Part shown: one piece after another, positions 25,103 through 33,254 of the stretch
Layout: every line of letters begins with the position of its first letter
Numbering within the stretch: the stretch's first letter is position 1
DNA from: Methylobacterium sp. 17Sr1-1
GTDB lineage: Bacteria > Pseudomonadota > Alphaproteobacteria > Rhizobiales > Beijerinckiaceae
Direction of reading: 5' to 3'
Assembly (NCBI RefSeq): GCF_003173775.1
Contig: NZ_CP029552.1
Location: forward strand, 2,500,501 to 2,564,500
DNA length: 64,000 nt
Program-made: the position numbers and the translations under genes
The notes under the pieces: generated by a model
Databases searched by the model: none
What the model was told of the DNA's origin: nothing
The model's input: the letters and a program-made list of their open reading frames with translations, nothing else

Positions 25103-25867
25103 ATGAGCGCAGGGAGCGACGGTCCGGTGACGGACGGCACGGTGACGATCCTGGCGCGGGGCGAGGGCCTGGCGGCGTGGCGCCAGATCGCGGACGGGCT
25201 GACTGCCGACATCGAGGCCGGCCGCCTCGGCCCCGGCAGCCAGCTGCCGACGGAGGCGGCGCTCGCGGCGCGGTTCGGCGTCAACCGCCACACCGTGCGC
25301 CGGGCGCTGGCGGCGCTCGCCGAGCGCGGGCTGGTGCGGGCGACGCAGGGGCGCGGCACCTTCGTGGAGACGCCGCGGCTCGCCTACCCGATCGGCCGGC
25401 GCACCCGCTTCTCGGAGATCGTCAGCAAGGCCGGCCGCGAGGCCTGGGGGGACCTGATCGCGGCGGACAGCGTGCCGGCCGATCCCGGTACCGCGGAGGC
25501 CTTGGGGGTAGCCCCCGGCTCGGCCATGCTCGCATTGCTGACCATCCACCGCGCCGACGGCACGCCGCTCTCGACCGCCCGCACCTGCCTGCCGCTGCCG
25601 CGCTTCGACGGTTTCGCGGCGGCCTACGCGGCCCTCGGCTCGCTCACCCGCGCCTACGCGGAATTCGGCATCGCCGACTACACCCGCCTGTCCACCCGCA
25701 TCACCGCCCGCCCGGCCGCCGCCGACGAGGCCGCCCGCCTCGACCTCGCGCCCGGCCGGGTCCTGATCGTGCTCTCGAGCGTCAACGTCGATGCGGCGGG
25801 CGTCCCGATCCAGGCGACGCAGAGCCTGTTCGCGGCGGACCGGGTGGAGCTGGTGGTCGAGGGGTAG
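25103..25867 (+). CDS. phnF: GntR-family transcriptional regulator PhnF (phosphonate operon)
   Basis: 254 residues from the ATG at 25103; a TTG at 25091 would add four residues. The N-terminal winged helix-turn-helix is AAWRQIADGLTADIEAGRL, LPTEAALAARFGVNRHTVRR, ALAALAERGLVRATQGRGTF. The rest is a UTRA effector-binding domain of the HutC/PhnF subfamily. It is divergent from phnG and should repress the operon by binding the 22-bp palindrome. A GAGGAG site at 25075 is better placed for a four-codon frame at 25084-25098 (MKLG) than for phnF, hinting at coupled translation. Confidence 0.9.
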   Translation: MSAGSDGPVTDGTVTILARGEGLAAWRQIADGLTADIEAGRLGPGSQLPTEAALAARFGVNRHTVRRALAALAERGLVRATQGRGTFVETPRLAYPIGRRTRFSEIVSKAGREAWGDLIAADSVPADPGTAEALGVAPGSAMLALLTIHRADGTPLSTARTCLPLPRFDGFAAAYAALGSLTRAYAEFGIADYTRLSTRITARPAAADEAARLDLAPGRVLIVLSSVNVDAAGVPIQATQSLFAADRVELVVEG

Positions 25868-25886
25868 GCGTCCACCCTTGAGCCCG

Positions 25887-26059
25887 CCCCCTTTCCCGGA
25901 CGACTGAAACGACGTGGAAGGAGATCCGGGATCCAGGAGAGAGGTGCCGCGAAGCGGCTCCATACGCTGCACCGTTGCAGACGAACGGTCGCTTCGCGAG
26001 TTCTTATGCGGGATCCCGGATCTCCTTACCGCTGTCGCTTCAGTCGTCCGGGAAAGGGG
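25887..26059. repeat. 173-bp inverted-repeat element
   Basis: The outer arms CCCCTTTCCCGGACGACTGAA (25887-25907) and its exact reverse complement (26039-26059) match over 21 bp. Inner arms GGAAGGAGATCCGGGATCC near 25916-25934 and its near complement at 26011-26029 also pair. The right arm recurs at 59730-59769. It lies after phnF and upstream of a small secreted protein gene; the open frames inside it are not genes. It is probably a dispersed palindromic element of this genome. Confidence 0.75.
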
Positions 26060-26152
26060 AGCGCGGGAGAAGCGACCGGTGGGCACGAGCACCCGTCCCG
26101 AACCTCCTGCCGCAGCGGAGGTTATCGCTGCAACGTCACGCCGGAGCCCCCG

Positions 26153-26392
26153 ATGCCCACCCGCCCGACCGTCGCCGCCCTGCTCCTCCTCGCCGCCGCG
26201 GTGCCGCTCGGCTGGCCCGCCTCCGCGCAGGCCGGGCCGGCGCAGGATTACCAGTACCAGCGCCGGCAGCTCGGCCGGGGCCAGGTTTGCCGGCCGCCGC
26301 TGAAATTCGCGGCCGGCGCCTGCGTGCGGCGCTGCCCGGCGGGCTACCAGGACAACGGCGGGTATTGCCGCCTGCGCAACATGGTGCGCTGA
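26153..26392 (+). CDS. Small secreted Cys-containing protein
   Basis: 79 residues. A signal peptide (VAALLLLAAAVPLGWPASAQA) precedes a short basic mature part with four cysteines: QVCRPPLKFAAGACVRRCPAG and GGYCRLRN. The Cys spacing suggests two disulphides in the periplasm. Family unknown. The start is the ATG at 26153; a longer frame from 26006 lies in the inverted repeat. It ends 11 bases from the convergent binding-protein gene. Confidence 0.65.
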   Translation: MPTRPTVAALLLLAAAVPLGWPASAQAGPAQDYQYQRRQLGRGQVCRPPLKFAAGACVRRCPAGYQDNGGYCRLRNMVR

Positions 26393-26403
26393 CGGGCGCG
26401 GCC

Positions 26404-27636
26404 CTACTTCACCGCCGTCACCAGCGGGCAGCCCCCCTCGGTGAGCGGCCGGAACGCCTCGTCGCCCGGCACGGTGGCGACGAGCTTGTAGAGGTCCCAC
26501 TCGCCCGTCGATTCCTTCGGCGTCTTCACCTGCATCAGGTACATGTCGTGGACCATGCGGCCGTCCTCGCGGATCCGGCCGTTCGTCGCGAACATGTCGT
26601 TGACCGGCGTCTCGCGCATCTTGGCGATCACGGTCTTCGCGTCGTCGGTGCCGGCGGCCTGCACGGCCTTGAGGTAGTGCAGCACCGAGGAATAGACGCC
26701 GGCCTGGTGCATCGTCGGCATCAGCCCGGCCTTCTCCTTGAAGCGGGTGCCGAAGGCGCGGGTCTCGGGCGTGCGATCCCAGTAGAAGGCGGTGGTCAGG
26801 AGCAGGCCCTGCGCCACCTCGATGCCGAGGCTGTGGACGTCGTCGATGTTGATGAGGAGCGCCAGCAGGGTCTGGCCGCCCTGGACGATGCCGAATTCGT
26901 GCGCCTGCTTGATGGCGTTGACGGTGTCGCCGCCGGCATTGGCGAAGGCGACGAGCTTGGCGCCCGAGGCCTGCGCCTGGAGCAGGAACGACGAGAAGTC
27001 GGCGGTGGCGAAGGGCGCGCGGACGGTGGAGACCACCTTGCCGCCGGAGCGCTTCACCTCCGCGATGGCGTCGCGCTCCAGCGCGTGGCCGAAGGCGTAG
27101 TCGGCGGTGACGAAGGCCCAGGTGTCGAGCCCCTTCTTCACCGCGGCGTTCCCGGAGACGTGCGACAGCGCGTAGGTGTCGTAGGTCCACTGGATGCCGG
27201 TGGGCGAGCATTGCGGCCCGGTGAGGTCCGAGGTGCCGCCGCCCGAGACGATCAGCAGCCGGCCCTTCTCCTTGGCGACCTGCTGCACCGCGAGCGCCAC
27301 CGAGGAGGTCGGCACGTCGAGGATCACGTCGACGCCCTCGCGGTCGTACCATTGCCGGGCGATGTTGGAGCCGACGTCGGGCTTGTTCTGGTGGTCGGCG
27401 AAGACGACCTCGATCGGCTTGCCGTCGAGGGTGCCCCCAAAATCCTTCACCGCCATCTCGGCGGCGATCACCGAGCCGCGGCCGGTGGAATCGGCGTAGA
27501 CGCTCGACATGTCGTTGAGCACGGCGAGCTTGACCTTGCCGTCGCTGAGCCGCGGCTCGGCGGCGCGGACGGGGCCGGCGAGCGCCGCCAGGGACGCGGC
27601 GGCGAGGAGCAGGGTGCGGAAAGGGATGGCGGGCAT
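26404..27636 (-). CDS. ABC transporter substrate-binding protein, branched-chain amino acid type
   Basis: 410 residues with a clear signal peptide (LLLAAASLAALAGPVRAAEP). The mature part is a type I periplasmic binding fold (Peripla_BP_6): VKLAVLNDMSSVYADSTGRG, AAEMAVKDFGG, ADHQNKPDVGSNIARQW, ILDVPTSSVALAVQQVAKE, AFVTADYAFGHALERDA. It is an orphan with no permease or ATPase genes nearby. A paralogue lies at 35020-36246 with the same motifs, so the two probably serve related ligands; Methylobacteria carry many such orphans. The ligand is not evident. Confidence 0.9.
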   Translation of the reverse strand: MPAIPFRTLLLAAASLAALAGPVRAAEPRLSDGKVKLAVLNDMSSVYADSTGRGSVIAAEMAVKDFGGTLDGKPIEVVFADHQNKPDVGSNIARQWYDREGVDVILDVPTSSVALAVQQVAKEKGRLLIVSGGGTSDLTGPQCSPTGIQWTYDTYALSHVSGNAAVKKGLDTWAFVTADYAFGHALERDAIAEVKRSGGKVVSTVRAPFATADFSSFLLQAQASGAKLVAFANAGGDTVNAIKQAHEFGIVQGGQTLLALLINIDDVHSLGIEVAQGLLLTTAFYWDRTPETRAFGTRFKEKAGLMPTMHQAGVYSSVLHYLKAVQAAGTDDAKTVIAKMRETPVNDMFATNGRIREDGRMVHDMYLMQVKTPKESTGEWDLYKLVATVPGDEAFRPLTEGGCPLVTAVK

Positions 27637-27768
27637 CAGGGCGTTCTCCCGGGCGCGCGTGCCGCTTCTCGGCGAGCGGATCGTGGCGCCCGGGGGCCAT
27701 GAGAGGGTGCGGGGCGGCGGCGCGCAAGCCCCGGGACCGAGCGGACAGGCTTGCGCCCGCGAGCCTCC

Positions 27769-28170
27769 TCAGGCCTTGGCCGGTCCCGCCTCGGCCAGGT
27801 AGGCCCAGGCCGCCGCCTCGTCGGCGAGGTCGAAGGTCTTCGTGTCCACCGGCAGCACCGTCCCGGACAGGTTGATCATCGCGCGGGCGAAGGCCGGCGC
27901 GCCGACCACCACGTATTTGCGGATATGCGCCACCGAGCGGGCCATCACCGATGTGGCGTAGCCGTCGAAGCGCGCGCCGAGATCCGAGCCCTCGTAGTTC
28001 GACATGACCAGCAGCATGTCGATCGTGCCGTACGTCTTCATGGCGTCGTCGGTGATCGAGGACATCCACTCGATGTCCGGCTTGGTGATCCGGTCCATGA
28101 CCTCGAAGGCGATGAGGTCGGGCCGCGGGGATTCGCGCCGGACGACCGACCCGTCGGGGCTTGCATTCAT
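27769..28170 (-). CDS. SpoIIAA-like (STAS-related) protein
   Basis: 133 residues. Matches the SpoIIAA-like family (PF11964) by AFEVMDRITKPDIEWMSSIT, the central TIDMLLVMSNYEGSDLGAR and the end AHIRKYVVVGAPAFARAMI. Members are small cytoplasmic proteins related to CRAL-TRIO/STAS folds, thought to bind lipids or act in signalling. A single gene between the binding protein and the ECF sigma factor, all on the same strand but with gaps of over 130 bases. Confidence 0.82.
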   Translation of the reverse strand: MNASPDGSVVRRESPRPDLIAFEVMDRITKPDIEWMSSITDDAMKTYGTIDMLLVMSNYEGSDLGARFDGYATSVMARSVAHIRKYVVVGAPAFARAMINLSGTVLPVDTKTFDLADEAAAWAYLAEAGPAKA

Positions 28171-28365
28171 GACGACCTCGCGACGCCGCGCGCAAGAGAC
28201 GATCGGGACGAGTGCGGCGCGTGGCGGGAGAACGGTTTTTCGGGCGTTTCGATCCCGCGACCCGCGGTCCCGATCCGCGCGGATCGGCCGCCCGGAGGCT
28301 TAGCGAGGGGCGGCCCGGCGCGCAGGGGGAGGTCGGCCGCGACGGGATCGCGCTCCTGCGCCGCA

Positions 28366-29328
28366 TCAGGTCGGTGCGCCCGCGCCGGGCCCGGGGAGAC
28401 CGGAGGCGACGTGGCGCAGCTTGTCGGGGTTGCGGGTGACGTAGATCGCGGTGATCCGGCCTTCCTCGATGGCGAGCGCCGTCGTCTGGACCAGGCCGCC
28501 GCGCTCGCGGCTGACATAGCCCGGCAGCCCGTCGATCCAGAGGGGAGCGACCAGTGCGGCCCGGTCCGGGCCCCACTTGCACCGGACCCCGGCGAAGAGG
28601 CGCAGCAGGCGCTCCAGCCCGGCGATCGGGTTGCGGAAGGCCAGGACCTTGCCGCCCCCGTCGGAGTGCAGCACCGCGTTCCGCGCCAGCAGGCTACGCA
28701 GGGCCGCGACGTCGCCGCTCGTCGAGGCGTCGAAGAAGGCGCGGGCGATCCGCTCGCCCTCCTCCCGTGCCACCGGGAAGCGCGGCCGGGCCGCGCGCAC
28801 GTGGCGGCGGGCCCGCACCGCGAGCTGGCGCACCGCGGCGGCCTCGCGGCCGAGGGCGTCCGCCACCGCGCCGAGCGGCAGGTCGAACACGTCGTGGAGC
28901 AGGAAGGCCGCGCGCTCGAGCGGCGACAGGCGCTCCAGCGCCAGCATCAGGGTCAGGGTGAGGTCGTCCTCGTCCACGCCCTCCGCCTCCGGCTCGATCA
29001 GCGGCTCGGGCAGCCAGGCGCCCACATAGGTCTCCCGCCGGGCGCGGGCCGACTTCATCTGGTCGAGGCAGAGCCGGGTCACGATGCGGGCGAGGAACGG
29101 GTAGGGCGCCGCGACCGCGCTCCGGTCGGCGGCGACCCAGCGCAGCCAGGCCTCCTGCACCACGTCCTCGGCCTCGCTGCGCGCGCCGAGCATGCGGTAG
29201 GCGATGCGCAGGAGCCGGGACCGGTGAGCCTCGAAGGTGGCGGTCGCCGTGTCGGCCTGCGACAGGGCGCGGGGGCGGCGCGATCCCGCGACGGCGGGAT
29301 CCTCGCACGGGGGCGAGGGGGCGGTCAC
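28366..29328 (-). CDS. RNA polymerase sigma factor, ECF41-type with SnoaL-like extension
   Basis: 320 residues with GTG start overlapping the cupin stop. Region 2: SRLLRIAYRMLGARSEAEDVVQEAWLRW is cut here to its core EAEDVVQEAWLRW; region 4: LSPLERAAFLLHDVFDLPL. After residue 190 comes a SnoaL/NTF2-like domain (RIARAFFDASTSGDVAALRS) ending YVTRNPDKLRHV, the conserved NPDKL motif of ECF41 sigma factors, where this extension controls activity without an anti-sigma factor. ECF41 genes are usually next to an oxidoreductase/epimerase or carboxymuconolactone decarboxylase; here an NmrA-like gene and a cupin gene come first. Confidence 0.9.
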   Translation of the reverse strand: MTAPSPPCEDPAVAGSRRPRALSQADTATATFEAHRSRLLRIAYRMLGARSEAEDVVQEAWLRWVAADRSAVAAPYPFLARIVTRLCLDQMKSARARRETYVGAWLPEPLIEPEAEGVDEDDLTLTLMLALERLSPLERAAFLLHDVFDLPLGAVADALGREAAAVRQLAVRARRHVRAARPRFPVAREEGERIARAFFDASTSGDVAALRSLLARNAVLHSDGGGKVLAFRNPIAGLERLLRLFAGVRCKWGPDRAALVAPLWIDGLPGYVSRERGGLVQTTALAIEEGRITAIYVTRNPDKLRHVASGLPGPGAGAPT

Positions 29329-29777
29329 GGCCGGTCCGGCACCGTCAGCGCGCGATCCTCCGTGTCGACGACGAAGACCGCGAGCAGCCGGGACGTGTCC
29401 GTGGCGCTGGCATTGGCGCTGACGGCGTGATGGTCGCCCGGCTGCTCGACGAAGCTCTCGCCGGCCCGGTAGACCCGCTCCGGCCCGTCATTGACGCGGC
29501 TGCGGATCGCGCCCTCGACCACCGTCGCGGTGATGAAGGCCGAGGCCGCGTGCCGGTGGGCGGGGGAGGACCCGCCCGGCCCGTATTCGACGAGGACGCC
29601 GCGCAGGCTCTTGCCGGGCACGGTCGGCAGGGGATGGTCGAAGACCGTCGTGACGCGGGCCTCGCCCGCCCGCAACTCCGCCGCGGCGGCCGGGGCAGCG
29701 GCCCCGGCGGGAATGCCGGCCAGGGAACCGGCGAAGAGCCCGGCGAGAAGATGGAAACCGATGAGCGTCCGGCGCAT
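29325..29777 (-). CDS. Secreted cupin-domain protein
   Basis: 150 residues: a signal peptide (LLAGLFAGSLAGIPAGAAAP), then a single cupin barrel with SSPAHRHAASAFITATVVEG (metal-ligand His residues) and GESFVEQPGDHHAV. Such small cupins bind a metal and may act on small molecules or store them. Stop codon overlaps the sigma factor start (GTGA), and the gene begins 15 bases after the NmrA-like gene, so the three form one operon under the ECF41-like promoter. Confidence 0.85.
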   Translation of the reverse strand: MRRTLIGFHLLAGLFAGSLAGIPAGAAAPAAAAELRAGEARVTTVFDHPLPTVPGKSLRGVLVEYGPGGSSPAHRHAASAFITATVVEGAIRSRVNDGPERVYRAGESFVEQPGDHHAVSANASATDTSRLLAVFVVDTEDRALTVPDRP

Positions 29778-29792
29778 GGGATCCTCCGTCGG

Positions 29793-30542
29793 TCAGGCCG
29801 CCGCCAGCCAGGTCTCGAACCGCGTCGGCCCGAGGCGCGAGGCGGCCGGGTCGGCGGGAACGAGGGATCCGCGCTCCAGCCTGGCGCCGAAATAGCGCGC
29901 CGCCCGGTCGGCCGACACCGTCCGGCCGTCGCCGGCGGCGGCGATGCGGCGGGCGACGAAGTCGCGGAACGGCGCCCGGTCCGGCCCGGCGATCTCGACC
30001 GTCCCGTTCGCGGGCGCCGCGACCGCCACCTGGGCGAGGGCGGCCGCGACGTCGGCCGCGGCGATCGGCTGGAAATCGGCGTCGGGCACGACGAGCCGGT
30101 CGCCCGCGACCGCCGCCTCGGCGATGGTGGCGACGAACTCGTAGAACTGCGTCGCGCGCACGATCGTGTAGGGCAGGCCGGCGGCCGCGATCAGCCGCTC
30201 CTGCGCGAGCTTCGCCCGGAAGTACCCGTTCTCCTCCAGGCGGTCGGTGCCGACGATCGAGAGGGCGACGTGGTGGCGGATGCCCGCCCGCCGTCCGGCC
30301 TCGAGCAGGTTGCGGCTCGACCGCTCGAAGAAGTCGAGCACCGAAGCGGGCTCGAAGGACGGCGCGTTCGCCACGTCGACCACCACCGCGGCCCCGGCGA
30401 GCGCCTCCGCGAGGCCGTCCCCCGTGAGCGCGTTCACCCCCGTGCTCGGCGAGGCGGCGACCGTCTCGTGCCCCTCGTCCCGAAGCTTCGCGGTCACCTG
30501 CCTGCCGATGAGCCCGCTTCCCCCGATCACAACGATCTTCAT
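29793..30542 (-). CDS. NmrA-like NAD(P)-binding protein (ECF41 partner)
   Basis: 249 residues with the Rossmann dinucleotide motif VIGGSGLIGRQV at the N-terminus, then VVVDVANAPSFEP, HHVALSIVGTDR and YFRAKLAQERLIAAAGLPY typical of atypical short-chain dehydrogenases of the NmrA group. These sense or use NAD(P) rather than act as classical reductases. First gene of the operon, 41 bases after a promoter matching the ECF41 consensus. This is the usual partner class of ECF41 sigma factors. Confidence 0.9.
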   Translation of the reverse strand: MKIVVIGGSGLIGRQVTAKLRDEGHETVAASPSTGVNALTGDGLAEALAGAAVVVDVANAPSFEPASVLDFFERSSRNLLEAGRRAGIRHHVALSIVGTDRLEENGYFRAKLAQERLIAAAGLPYTIVRATQFYEFVATIAEAAVAGDRLVVPDADFQPIAAADVAAALAQVAVAAPANGTVEIAGPDRAPFRDFVARRIAAAGDGRTVSADRAARYFGARLERGSLVPADPAASRLGPTRFETWLAAA

Positions 30543-30590
30543 GACACCCGTCTCCTCGCGTGGAACGGGCGATCACCCGTTCGACGACAG

Positions 30591-30618
30591 GACGAGGCAG
30601 GGGGTAGGGATCGTGACA
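30591..30618 (-). promoter_or_regulatory. ECF41-type autoregulated promoter
   Basis: On the minus strand TGTCACG (30612-30618), 17 bases, then CGTC (30591-30594). The published ECF41 consensus is TGTCACA, about 16-17 bases, CGTC. It lies 48 bases before the NmrA-like start, the expected place for a sigma factor that drives its own partner operon. Inferred by eye. Confidence 0.75.
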
Positions 30619-30653
30619 CGCGGCCGGGAAAAAAAGTCCGGCCGGCGCCGGCC

Positions 30654-31349
30654 TCAGGCCGGCAGCACCACCACCTTCGTCTTCACCGGCGTCTGGTTGT
30701 AGAGGTGGATCATGTCCTGGCTCAGCAGGCCGACGCAGCCGCTGGTGATGCCCGAGCCGATCGATTCCGGGTCGCTGCTGGCGTAGATCGTGTAGAGCGT
30801 GTAGGCGCCGTTCTGGTAGAGGTGCAGGGTGCGGGCGCCGAGCGGGTTGTCGAGGCCGCCCGGCATGCCGCGGGCGTATTTCGCCGCCTCCGGCTGGCGC
30901 CGGATCATCTCCTTGGGCGGGGTCCAGGTCGCCCACTCGCTCTTGCGCCCGACATAGGCGTCGCCGCTCCACCGGAACCCGTCGCGGCCGACATTGGCGC
31001 CGTAGCGGGTCGCGCGGCCGCCCTCCTCGATCCGGTAGACGTAATAGTTCGCCGGATCGACCACGATCGTGCCGGGCGCCTCCTTGGAGGCGTATTGCAC
31101 GGTCCGGCGGTAGTATTTCGGGTTGACCTTGCTGACGTCGACCGCCGGGATCGGAAATTTCTCCGTCGGCACCGGCCCGTAGAGGGCCGAGGCGTCGGCG
31201 AGGCTCATCCCGTCGGTGGTCGCGCAGCCGGCGAGACCGAGGCCGCCCAGGCACGCGGCCGAGCCGAGCAGGAACGACCGGCGGTGCAGTTGCCCTGGTA
31301 CGCCGTCCTCACGCGCGCCGGCCCCGGCGCTTCCCGTCCTCACGATCAT
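30654..31349 (-). CDS. L,D-transpeptidase (YkuD domain) lipoprotein
   Basis: 231 residues from the ATG at 31349. An export signal with twin Arg and lipobox (RRSFLLGSAACLGGLGLAGC) indicates a lipid-anchored protein. The YkuD domain begins TIVVDPANYYVYRIEEG and has TLHLYQNGAYTLYTIYASS and the active-site motif GITSGCVGLLSQD with the catalytic Cys. It forms 3-3 cross-links in peptidoglycan or attaches proteins to it. A longer in-frame extension to 31712 overlaps the DUF1508 gene on the other strand and is rejected. Confidence 0.92.
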   Translation of the reverse strand: MIVRTGSAGAGAREDGVPGQLHRRSFLLGSAACLGGLGLAGCATTDGMSLADASALYGPVPTEKFPIPAVDVSKVNPKYYRRTVQYASKEAPGTIVVDPANYYVYRIEEGGRATRYGANVGRDGFRWSGDAYVGRKSEWATWTPPKEMIRRQPEAAKYARGMPGGLDNPLGARTLHLYQNGAYTLYTIYASSDPESIGSGITSGCVGLLSQDMIHLYNQTPVKTKVVVLPA

Positions 31350-31592
31350 GATCTCGGACTTCCCGTATCCCGTTGCCGGACGAGGAGACGGTATTGCTGC
31401 CCGAAGGCCACCGACCGTCGTGATCGCCCGGCGGACCCTGCCGCCCCATGGCCGAGCTGGCAAGGGCCCGTCCGGCCCGTCCGACGCGTCGCGGATGGAG
31501 GTGTCCCGGCTAGGGGCGGGCTCCGCGGGCGTTGCCGCCCTCGCGCGCGGCCCCATCTGTCGTCGGAGAGCAACACTGCAGGAGAATTCGCG

Positions 31593-31778
31593 ATGCGCTT
31601 CGAACTCTACCGGGACGGCAAGGGCGAGTGGCGCTGGCGCCTGCGGGCCGAGAACGGCGAGGTGGTGGCCGATTCGGGCGAGGGCTACGTCCGCCGCGAG
31701 GATTGCGAGCACGGCATCGCCCTGGTGAAGGGCGCCGCCAACGCCCGGGTGGTCGACATGACGCTCAAGATGGCGTGA
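31593..31778 (+). CDS. DUF1508 (YegP-like) family protein
   Basis: 61 residues. MRFELYRDGKGEWRWRLRAE, then NGEVVADSGEGY and AANARVVDMT: the single DUF1508/UPF0339 repeat, a small beta-alpha fold. Function is unknown; related proteins have one or two repeats. A GGAG ribosome site lies 9 bases upstream of the ATG. Confidence 0.88.
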   Translation: MRFELYRDGKGEWRWRLRAENGEVVADSGEGYVRREDCEHGIALVKGAANARVVDMTLKMA

Positions 31779-31916
31779 CAGACGGCACTCGCCCCCTGCG
31801 CCTTCGACACGCCTCGTTCACCCTGTGACGTACGACGCGCAACGGTTTCCCGACTCCGTGCGTTTCCGCGGTCCATGCCTCCCTCCGGAGGCCCGCACGA
31901 GTGAGGAACCGACCAC

Positions 31917-32210
31917 GTGCTGAAGACCGTGATGCTGGCCGCTGGCCTGATCCTGGGCGGCGCCGCCGCTCTGCCGCAGGGCGCCACCGCCGCTCCGCTG
32001 ACCGAGACCGCTGCTTCGGCGACGGACGCTCTGCCGACGACCTGGGCGCAATATGGCTATTACGGCCATCGCCGCCACTTCGGCCCTCGCTACGGCTATG
32101 GCTATCGCCGCCATTTCGGCCCGCCCTACGGCCGCGCCTACGGCTTCCGCCGCCACTATGGTCCCCGCGGCTTCGGCCACGGCCCGCGCGGCTATTATCG
32201 CGGGTTCTGA
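31917..32210 (+). CDS. Small secreted Gly/Tyr/Arg/His-rich protein
   Basis: 97 residues with GTG start. A signal peptide (VMLAAGLILGGAAALPQGATAA) precedes a mature part built of short repeats such as GYYGHRRHFGPRYGYGYRRH, rich in Gly, Tyr, Arg and His. Such low-complexity periplasmic proteins are common in Methylobacterium-type genomes; metal binding or surface roles have been suggested but not shown. The antisense open frames over it are shadows of its repeat composition. Confidence 0.68.
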   Translation: MLKTVMLAAGLILGGAAALPQGATAAPLTETAASATDALPTTWAQYGYYGHRRHFGPRYGYGYRRHFGPPYGRAYGFRRHYGPRGFGHGPRGYYRGF

Positions 32211-32370
32211 CCCGCTTCGACGGCCGGCCGCCCCATCCGGGGCGGCCGTGCCGCAATCTCGCCGCATCTATGACCTTGGCTGTAAGGGCCTGGCCGTTCC
32301 GGCGGCCGGGCTTGGCTCATGGCGGGTCCGCTCAAGCGGCGGCCCCGCCCCACAACCAAGGGGAACCGGA

Positions 32371-32565
32371 ATGCCGCACACCATCGCGGAGCGTCGCCGG
32401 CGCGTCGAAGCGCAGCTTCAGGACTACGAGCGGATCCTGGCGGAGATCCGCTCCTCGGCGGGCCTCGGCGCCAACAGCCGCGCCCTCCAGCTCCAGCACG
32501 CCCGTCTGATCTCGGACGCGCGCACCGAACTGGCGTCGCTCGACGCCGCGCTGGCCAACCTCTAA
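32371..32565 (+). CDS. Small helical protein of unknown function
   Basis: 64 residues, ATG with AGGGGAACC upstream. The sequence MPHTIAERRRRVEAQLQDYE and ARLISDARTELASLDAALAN is a predicted coiled coil without Cys or membrane segment. No family recognised. Strand and spacing from its neighbours suggest an independent gene. Confidence 0.6.
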   Translation: MPHTIAERRRRVEAQLQDYERILAEIRSSAGLGANSRALQLQHARLISDARTELASLDAALANL

Positions 32566-32591
32566 CGGCAATCGATCCCGGTCCCGCGGCG

Positions 32592-33089
32592 TCACGCGGG
32601 ACCCTTCAGGGCGTCGCGCGCCGCGTCGTAGAACGCGACGATGTCCTCCGGGTAGATCTGCACGCCCGGCGCCGCGAGCTCGGCCCGCGGCCACCAGCGG
32701 TGCTCGGCCAGGACCTCGACCTCGTGCGGCGTCCAGCCGTCGCGGGAGAGGGGATCGCTCCCGGCCCGCACGGCGAAGAAGCGCTCCCGCGCCCGGACCC
32801 ATTCGCCGTCGGGCATCCTCATCGCGAAACGGCGCTCGCCGAGCATCGGCGCCGTCGCAGGGCAGGGGAGGCCTGTCTCCTCGCGCAGCTCCCGGACGGC
32901 GGCTTCAGCAAAACTCTCGCCCGGCTCGACGCCGCCGCCCGGCGTCGCCCAGTACACCTCCCCGGCGAGCGCGCCGGTGCGGAAGGCGAAGCGGAACAGC
33001 AGCAGCCGGTCATCGCCGTCGAGCACCAGGAGGCGGGCGGCAGGGCGTTCGCGCAAGGGCACCGTCGATCCCGTGTCACGTCCGTCCAT
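32592..33089 (-). CDS. Nudix hydrolase
   Basis: 165 residues from the ATG at 33089 (33104 would add five). The Nudix box is complete: GGGVEPGESFAEAAVRELRE followed by ETGL, with the glutamates that bind the metal. It hydrolyses a nucleoside diphosphate linked to another group; the substrate cannot be told. It ends 27 bases from the convergent coiled-coil gene. Confidence 0.88.
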   Translation of the reverse strand: MDGRDTGSTVPLRERPAARLLVLDGDDRLLLFRFAFRTGALAGEVYWATPGGGVEPGESFAEAAVRELREETGLPCPATAPMLGERRFAMRMPDGEWVRARERFFAVRAGSDPLSRDGWTPHEVEVLAEHRWWPRAELAAPGVQIYPEDIVAFYDAARDALKGPA

Positions 33090-33192
33090 CGCACGACCTC
33101 GCATGGGAGAGCTGGAGCGGACGCCTTAACGGGTTTCGGGAAAGGCCGCACCACGGGCCGCCACGACCCGTGTTGACACCTGAAAACGAATG

Positions 33193-33202
33193 AACGATCG
33201 TT
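33193..33202. promoter_or_regulatory. TetR-like operator at the acyl-CoA synthetase promoter
   Basis: AACGATCGTT is a perfect 10-bp palindrome, enclosed by wider arms (TGAAAACGA and TCGTTTCA, 33180-33205). It lies just downstream of TTGACA at 33173-33178, where a -10 element would be, and a half-site CGAACGATC recurs at 33229. Sites of this form are bound by TetR regulators of fatty-acid and acyl-CoA genes. The regulator gene is not in the window. Confidence 0.5.
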
Positions 33203-33254
33203 TCAATCGAAGGACCGCCCGACGGTCCACGAACGATCACGGGTGGAACCGCCG

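Noticed and set aside
24974..28582. 1202-codon open frame on the minus strand
   Set aside because: It crosses phnF, the inverted repeat and two real genes in other frames. It is rich in Arg/Gly/Pro, as expected from a shadow of GC-rich DNA, with no domain.
30654..31712. Longer L,D-transpeptidase starting at 31712
   Set aside because: The extra 121 codons overlap the DUF1508 gene on the other strand, and the export signal begins only after the ATG at 31349.
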